Positions 58,746 to 64,000 of a DNA stretch of 64,000 nt are shown one piece after another. Positions within the stretch are counted from its first letter, which is position 1, and each line of letters starts with the position of its first letter. This DNA is from Phascolarctos cinereus (Eukaryota > Chordata > Mammalia > Diprotodontia > Phascolarctidae): assembly GCF_002099425.1 (NCBI RefSeq), contig NW_018344068.1, positions 726,001 to 790,000 on the forward strand, read 5' to 3'. Made by a program: the position numbers and the translations under genes. A model generated the notes under the pieces. That model was not told the origin of the DNA, ran no database searches, and was given only the letters and a program-made list of their open reading frames with translations.

Positions 58746-59629
58746 CAATGTTAGGTGAGTCATGTATATACTAGTGTCTCTCTTTTTTTTTCTTCCCCCC
58801 CTGATGTGGTGTTTTAGGGCAAGAAAGTCAGCAGCTTTCAGGGAGACTGTGGCTCTTGCCAGCATGGCCTCTAAGCCATGGCTTAGGCGTACCTAAGCAA
58901 TCTCCTTTAAAGCAATTTGACTTTCTGCTTGCAGGCATCTGTGGCCTTGCCCAAACAGCAGGACAGAAGCCCTGGGCATCTGAAGATACCACCAAAGCCA
59001 CAACCTGGGCCATGGTCTTCCTTTTTTTCTGTAGCCCTGATGCTGCCATCCTTGCTGGTTGCCAAGATGTCCTGGCAGGCCTTGTAAGGGGTCTGCCCTG
59101 GGGACCAAAGTGGTTTTTCCCAGGGAGCCTAGGGCAGACACTGAGCTGTTTTCAATACTGCTGGCCCAGGGATAACCTAGCCAGCTTTCCAGATGATGCA
59201 AAAACCATCTAACATCAAGAGGCCCCGGTGTCACTGCCTAGTTAAGCATTTTACCATAACAGCATAGAAATGTACTTATTCCACAGACAGAGTCTGGGAG
59301 AGGCTCTGACAAAAACGACCTAATTGGCTGTAAATCTCATCAGGGGTGACTGCCACAGCATGGAAGGAAACTCTTGTTTTCCCATTGCCTTCATGCTAAA
59401 GCTTATGGGTCTCCTGGCTAGCTGCAGCCCCTCACTGTCAAGGCATTCAGGCCAATCTGCATGGGAAGGGTCCAAAGGGTTAAGCCACGTTTTCTATAAT
59501 GGTTTTATGAGAATGGGAGGGGAACTGATCAAGGGGTTATGCCCCCCCCTTTAAAGGGGGGGAGGGCGCTCCTTGCTGAATGATAATTATAAAGGACAGG
59601 GGAAAGGCATGAGACAGAGCAGCTAGAAA
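58746..59629. other. MPG-NPRL3 convergent intergenic spacer
   Basis: This is about 0.9 kb between the two poly(A) signals, with no repeat recognised. It includes a 20-bp palindrome at 59543-59562. Open frames in it (for example 58856-59212) resemble no protein I know. Confidence 0.6.
59543..59562. promoter_or_regulatory. 20-bp perfect palindrome between convergent genes
   Basis: Seven C, TTT, AAA, then seven G form a perfect inverted repeat. It lies about 80 bp beyond the NPRL3 poly(A) hexamer in NPRL3's direction of transcription and 0.8 kb past MPG's. A role in pausing or termination is only inferred. Confidence 0.4.
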
Positions 59630-60292
59630 GCTAACTCCTGGCTCTTTTATTTTCCTACAGCATTCTCAACCCCTTAGTCCTGGGGCTGCACCACGGTTGG
59701 ATTGGGGAAGATTAGCCTTTAAGAGAACCTTACAAAAATCATATACTACTCAAGCAGGGAAAGGAAGGCCTCTCAGCTTTCCCCACCCCACCAACCCTAG
59801 GCTGATAACCATCAAATATATAGGATGGCCACAGGTCCAGGAATGACTGCCAAGCTAAGAAGAAGGGCTGGTGGTTGGAGGGAGTCACCATGCCACAGTC
59901 TAGCAGCAGGCTCAAGCCGAGTTAGAGCCTATAGCTGATTCCAGATTAGGAAGCTAGCATGTGAGTTAAAGTCATGTTATTTTCAGGGCATTTTCCTCAA
60001 GCTTAACTGAGCCACCAAATAGCCTTCCCTCCACCTACATCCAGAATTCAAGGTCCAAATAAGTGGGCCTTTCGATCCCACTAATACTGTACTCCTTAGG
60101 AACCCACACAGTCACTCTGCTTCTCAAAAGCAGGAATAACAGGAAGGGCCAACTTAGAGCCTGAGAGGAAACCAACCATGGTCCCAAGGTCGCCACTCTT
60201 TTGTGGAATGCCTCCCCATCCCCTCTGGCCCTTGGTGGCTCAAAGAATTCTCTAGGGTGAGTGCTTCTCTGAGCAGGGGGCTTACTTCCCAC
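59630..60292 (-). terminator. NPRL3: NPRL3 3' UTR and poly(A) signal
   Basis: This is the sequence downstream of the NPRL3 stop on the minus strand. The first clear hexamer is AATAAA, read as TTTATT at 59646-59651 on the plus strand, giving a 3' UTR of about 0.65 kb. I saw no interspersed repeat inside it, which fits a constrained UTR. Confidence 0.65.
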
Positions 60293-60490
<198 letters not shown>

Positions 60491-60539
60491 TCAGAGCTGC
60501 TTGACAGCACTTTCCATCAGAGAGGCCCTTCCCAGATCA

Positions 60540-61170
60540 TAGAATCATAGATCATGAGCAAGAAGGTACCTTAAAAGTCATCTTTTGAGCCAACTCACTC
60601 ATTTTACTGTTAAGAAATTGAGACCCAGTGAGGTTAAATGACTTGTTCATGGTCACAGAGGTAATAAACGTCAGAGGTAGGATTTAAATACAGGTCCTTT
60701 GACTTAAGGGCCAATGCTCTGTCTACAGTAGGATGCCGTAAGATATCTGCTGGCCTTGTCCACCTATTGGTGGTTCATACCCTTATTCTAGGTAGCCTCT
60801 GTGGCCTCAACTATAATAATGAAAATGTTTGTGTAGCCTTCTCTCACTTAGTTCTTATAACCACCCACCCTCTCAGATAGACAGGTCAGAGATAATAATA
60901 ACTGAAATCTTATTTTTGGACTGAACTTGTGATGTCATTGGCACAGGGAACCCCCGCAACTTTTAGAGAGTTTCCTCAGACCCTGCAAAGTTAAAGTGCT
61001 TTGCCTGGGGTCACCCAGCCAGGATGAAGTAGAAATCAGGACTTAAACCCAGATTTTCCTGGATAAGTCTGGCTTTTTCCAATCACTATTTATCATGCTG
61101 GCATTTATATAGTGCTTTTTATAAAATTTGAAAATTGCTTGAACATATATCATCTCGTAATACAGAAATG
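60540..61170. repeat. L3/MIR-type fragments in the last visible NPRL3 intron
   Basis: GTGAGGTTAAATGACTTGTT near 60628 and a second piece near 60960-61060. No further NPRL3 exon was found up to the right edge. Confidence 0.6.
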
Positions 61171-61179
61171 ATTATTTCT

Positions 61180-61690
61180 GACAACTGAGGAAATTAAGCA
61201 GAAAAAAACTGGGACACTAATGCAGTTGGTAGAACGGTGAACTGATCTAACCATTCTGGAGAACAATTTGGAACTATGCCCAAAGGGCTACAAAACTGCA
61301 TATCTTTGACCCAGAAATATCACTACTAGGGTCTATATCCCAAAGAGATTTAAAAAAAAAGGAAAAGAACTTATATGTACAAAAATATTTATAGCAGCTT
61401 TTTGTGGTGGCAAAGAATTGGAAATTGAGGGGATACCCATCAACTGGGGAATGGCAGAACAAGTTGTGGTATATGAAATGACAAGATAATTTTATGATGA
61501 AAAATGCTATCCACTTCCAAGAGAAAGAACTGATGGCATCTGATTGCAGACTGAAGCATACTTTTAAAAAAAAACTATTTTTTTTTTCTTTTGGTCTGTG
61601 TTTTCTTTTGCAACATAACTAAATGCATATAATATATATCAAATTACTTGCCTGGGAGGTACAGAATTTGTAACTCAAAATTTAAAAAAA
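61180..61690 (+). mobile_element. L1 3' end
   Basis: ACCATTCTGGAGAACAATTT, TTATAGCAGCTTTTTGTGGT and ATGCTATCCACTTCCAAGAG. It lies opposite to NPRL3 transcription. Confidence 0.9.
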
Positions 61691-61711
61691 GAATGTTAAA
61701 AATTATTTTTA

Positions 61712-61833
61712 CACACCGGCCCTGGAGTCAGGAGGACCTGAGTTCAAATCTGGCCTCAGACACATAATACTTCCTAGCTGTGTGACTCTGGGCAAGTCAC
61801 TTAACCCCAACTGCCTCACTAAAAAAAAAAAAT
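61712..61833 (+). repeat. 5'-truncated CORE-SINE
   Basis: Lacks the head. Starts ACACCGGCCCTGGAGTCAGG and ends in a poly(A) run. Confidence 0.9.
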
Positions 61834-61849
61834 TACTGTTACATGTAAC

Positions 61850-63240
61850 TGGAAAAAATAAAAAATAAAAAATATCAAGACTCAGGTCTTTCACAGGTTT
61901 CTTTCTACCTCACCTCTTGCTGTTTTAGACTTCTGCTTCATATTATGCTAAATGTCAAGCATGACAATAACTTGTACATTTCTCTCCCTCTGAGCTCCCA
62001 GTACACACAGAGTCTAAGGAAAGGTAGGCACACAGCAGGAAGCAGGGAGAAAGATGCACACATTTTCCCCCTTCCTTCAGTCAGAGGGTTATGGGATTTG
62101 TGCCTGTCATCAGGCAGGGCGCTTCTGACAGAGGGTTGTCTTTCTGGGAACTTCACTCAGGATTTTTAGGTCCTATTTCTTGTCCTCCTTCATAAAATGG
62201 AAGTGCCAGCACTCCCTCTAGACAGCTAATGCTGCCAGGGGAGGTTACTGGCATTCCTGCAACATTTCCCTGTTCCCCCAAGCAGTCCTGGGGGCTGGGG
62301 CTGAACTGGCTTTAGATAAGAAGGCCCTCTGTTCTTCAGTAAGTGGGGTGGTATATATTCAGGAGTCTATTTCATGGGGAAAAGTTGACACCACCAGCCT
62401 TTTTTGCTCTGATAGTTTCTGTGCTACCCTCCCACTTGCCCTGAGCTATTCAGAGAGGGTACTTTGGGACTGCCCCTTCACACTCATTCAGATTCCTCAG
62501 CAAGGTCACACAGCATAAAGAGCAAGCTCAGAATAACATCTATCCAAGCACCACTCAGACTAAAGGAAAGGAAAGGGAAATACTTGAGCTGAAGAGCTTC
62601 ACTGGAGCAGGCACAGAGTTGAGAGGGGGATATGAGGTGGAAAGAAAACTCATGGTCTGAAGATTTCTTTCAGATCCCCTGATGGGTCATTCCTCCCCAC
62701 CCACATTCAAAGCTACACAACTGAGATGATTTGGCTCAGGACGTGGTTGCTGTCTCCCTAATTTGTTTTCTCTAAACTGTCTGCTGGGGCCCACTAGGCC
62801 TGACTAAGCAGTAAGAGTCTAGGATGACAAAATAATACATAATCTGAGAACTCCAGTTCTCAGATGAAGTCCAGTAGGGCCTTCATCTAGTCCAACCCCC
62901 ATTACTTCACAGAAGAGGAAAGCAAGGCCCATATAACAAATAAGTGGTATTATGTAAAGTGCCAGAACTGATATTCAAATCCACATCTTTTAGGGCTCTT
63001 TCCACTAGTGCCCATTTCCATATGTTCACAACCATGCTGGTTTCCCTCTGTCATTTACACACCTGTGGGTCCCTGTCTCTTTTCAGCTGGCAGGTACTCA
63101 AGGAACACAAACTGCATTAGCATGAAACAGGGACAGGTACAGGACCTGTGATTTCACTGCTGCAGGGAATGTCCAGTGAGAAGTGAATTTACAGGCTAGC
63201 ACCTACCCTGCAATTTACAGTCTTTTGTGCCTGGAGCCCT
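61850..63240. other. Intron of NPRL3 (opposite strand), little recognised
   Basis: One L3-type scrap lies near 62880-63010. In other mammals the alpha-globin enhancers lie in NPRL3 introns, but nothing here can be assigned to one. Confidence 0.4.
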
Positions 63241-63279
63241 GGGGAAGTTTGGTGACCTGCCCTGGGTCACACAGCCAGT

Positions 63280-63762
63280 TGCTGTTCATCTTTCATTTTT
63301 GAAGAAGATGAATCACATCACAGGGTGATGTCTTGACACACTTGTGAACTGTATTTAATGAGGCAGAGTTGCAGTCATCAGTCTCACTCTCTCTTCCAGA
63401 GTCACTGAAGTCCAGTGGCAGGACAAAAGTCAGCATGACTGGTAATGGTCCAGGACGCAGTGTGGCCTTGGCATCTTCAGTGTCTGACTAAGCTCTAAGC
63501 TCTCCTCGATGCCTGCTTCAGCCACCTTCATGACCACTGGAACAAATTATTTTCTGCCCATCCCACATGCCTGCGGTAGACACCCCCAACTCACCAATGG
63601 GTTTGAAGCCTGTCCCCTCAACCTGGTTTAGCCCGCCTATTGTAAGGGTTTTGCTGGGGTGTGGCTGCTGCCTATTCTACAGCTTCTTGGAGCCATGGCT
63701 GAGAGTTGGGTGAATGAGCCTTCACATCAAAGGGGCTAGTCTCCTGACTAGCCCATACACCC
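63280..63762 (-). repeat. Unnamed ~0.5-kb dispersed repeat, copy 3 with 12-bp TSD
   Basis: Reverse complement of copies 1 and 2 (TCTACAGCTTCTTGGAGCCA, GTAGACACCCCCAACTCACC, CAACCTGGTTTAGCCCGCC). It is flanked by exact CACACAGCCAGT at 63268-63279 and 63763-63774. It splits an L3/MIR-type fragment that resumes at GTCAGAGGTAGGACTTGAAC, so the ends of this copy are defined. Confidence 0.92.
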
Positions 63763-64000
63763 CACACAGCCAGTATATGTCAGAGGTAGGACTTGAACTT
63801 GGTCCTCAGAGTTTCCTGGCTCTCAATTATAATGATAACGACAATGCTGAAGAGCATTCCCACAGGTTCTCTCATCTGGTTAGTTCTCTAGGCACTATGC
63901 CATGCCGCCTCTCCCTGCATTAGCATGTGACAGTGGATGGCTAAAGGGACTGGACTGACAATCTTTTCTACCCTGCCAACAAAAGGTATGTACCAAATAC

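Noticed and set aside
58856-59234. 118- and 113-codon open frames on opposite strands after MPG
   Set aside because: Overlapping frames on both strands in the MPG-NPRL3 spacer with no recognised protein. Most likely chance.

Overview
The window looks like nuclear DNA of a marsupial mammal. The tRNA-promoter CORE-SINEs, both poly(A)-tailed and longer forms, are marsupial-type. They sit among dense, old L2 and L3/CR1 LINEs, fragmented L1s and short hAT-like elements, with almost no CpG-rich DNA. I cannot name the species. All repeat names come from recognising sequence by eye, without a database search.

The locus is the MPG-NPRL3 pair that flanks the alpha-globin cluster in mammals. MPG (alkyladenine DNA glycosylase) lies on the plus strand. 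Three coding exons are visible (22105-22329, 42534-42738, 58218-58597) and encode the last 269 residues, with every well-known catalytic residue present. The upstream exon holding the usual start was not found. NPRL3 (GATOR1 subunit) lies on the minus strand, and only its last coding exon (60293-60458) and 3' UTR are inside. The two genes converge tail to tail, with poly(A) signals about 0.9 kb apart.

The rest is mostly interspersed repeats. Region 1-22 kb holds a candidate 3'-UTR retrocopy, L2/L3 fragments, an intact-frame retrocopy of VAMP4 inside an antisense L2, a run of L1 pieces at 16.3-20.2 kb and a U6 pseudogene. The 20-kb first visible MPG intron holds antisense L2s, a 35-37-bp minisatellite, nested SINEs, two 218-bp hAT-like elements and a local rearrangement at 31.7-35.3 kb. 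The 15.5-kb second intron holds a 2-kb antisense L2 carrying RT remnants. The 3' end, past NPRL3's last exon, holds an L1 fragment and the third copy of an unnamed ~0.5-kb repeat.

The most unusual items are the composite duplication at 31721-31973 (one part inverted, one part direct, both copied from 34.3-35.3 kb), the VAMP4 retrocopy with a 15-bp target-site duplication, the three-copy unnamed repeat, and a 20-bp perfect palindrome between the converging genes. I found no CRISPR array, operon or new multi-gene system, as expected for mammalian DNA.
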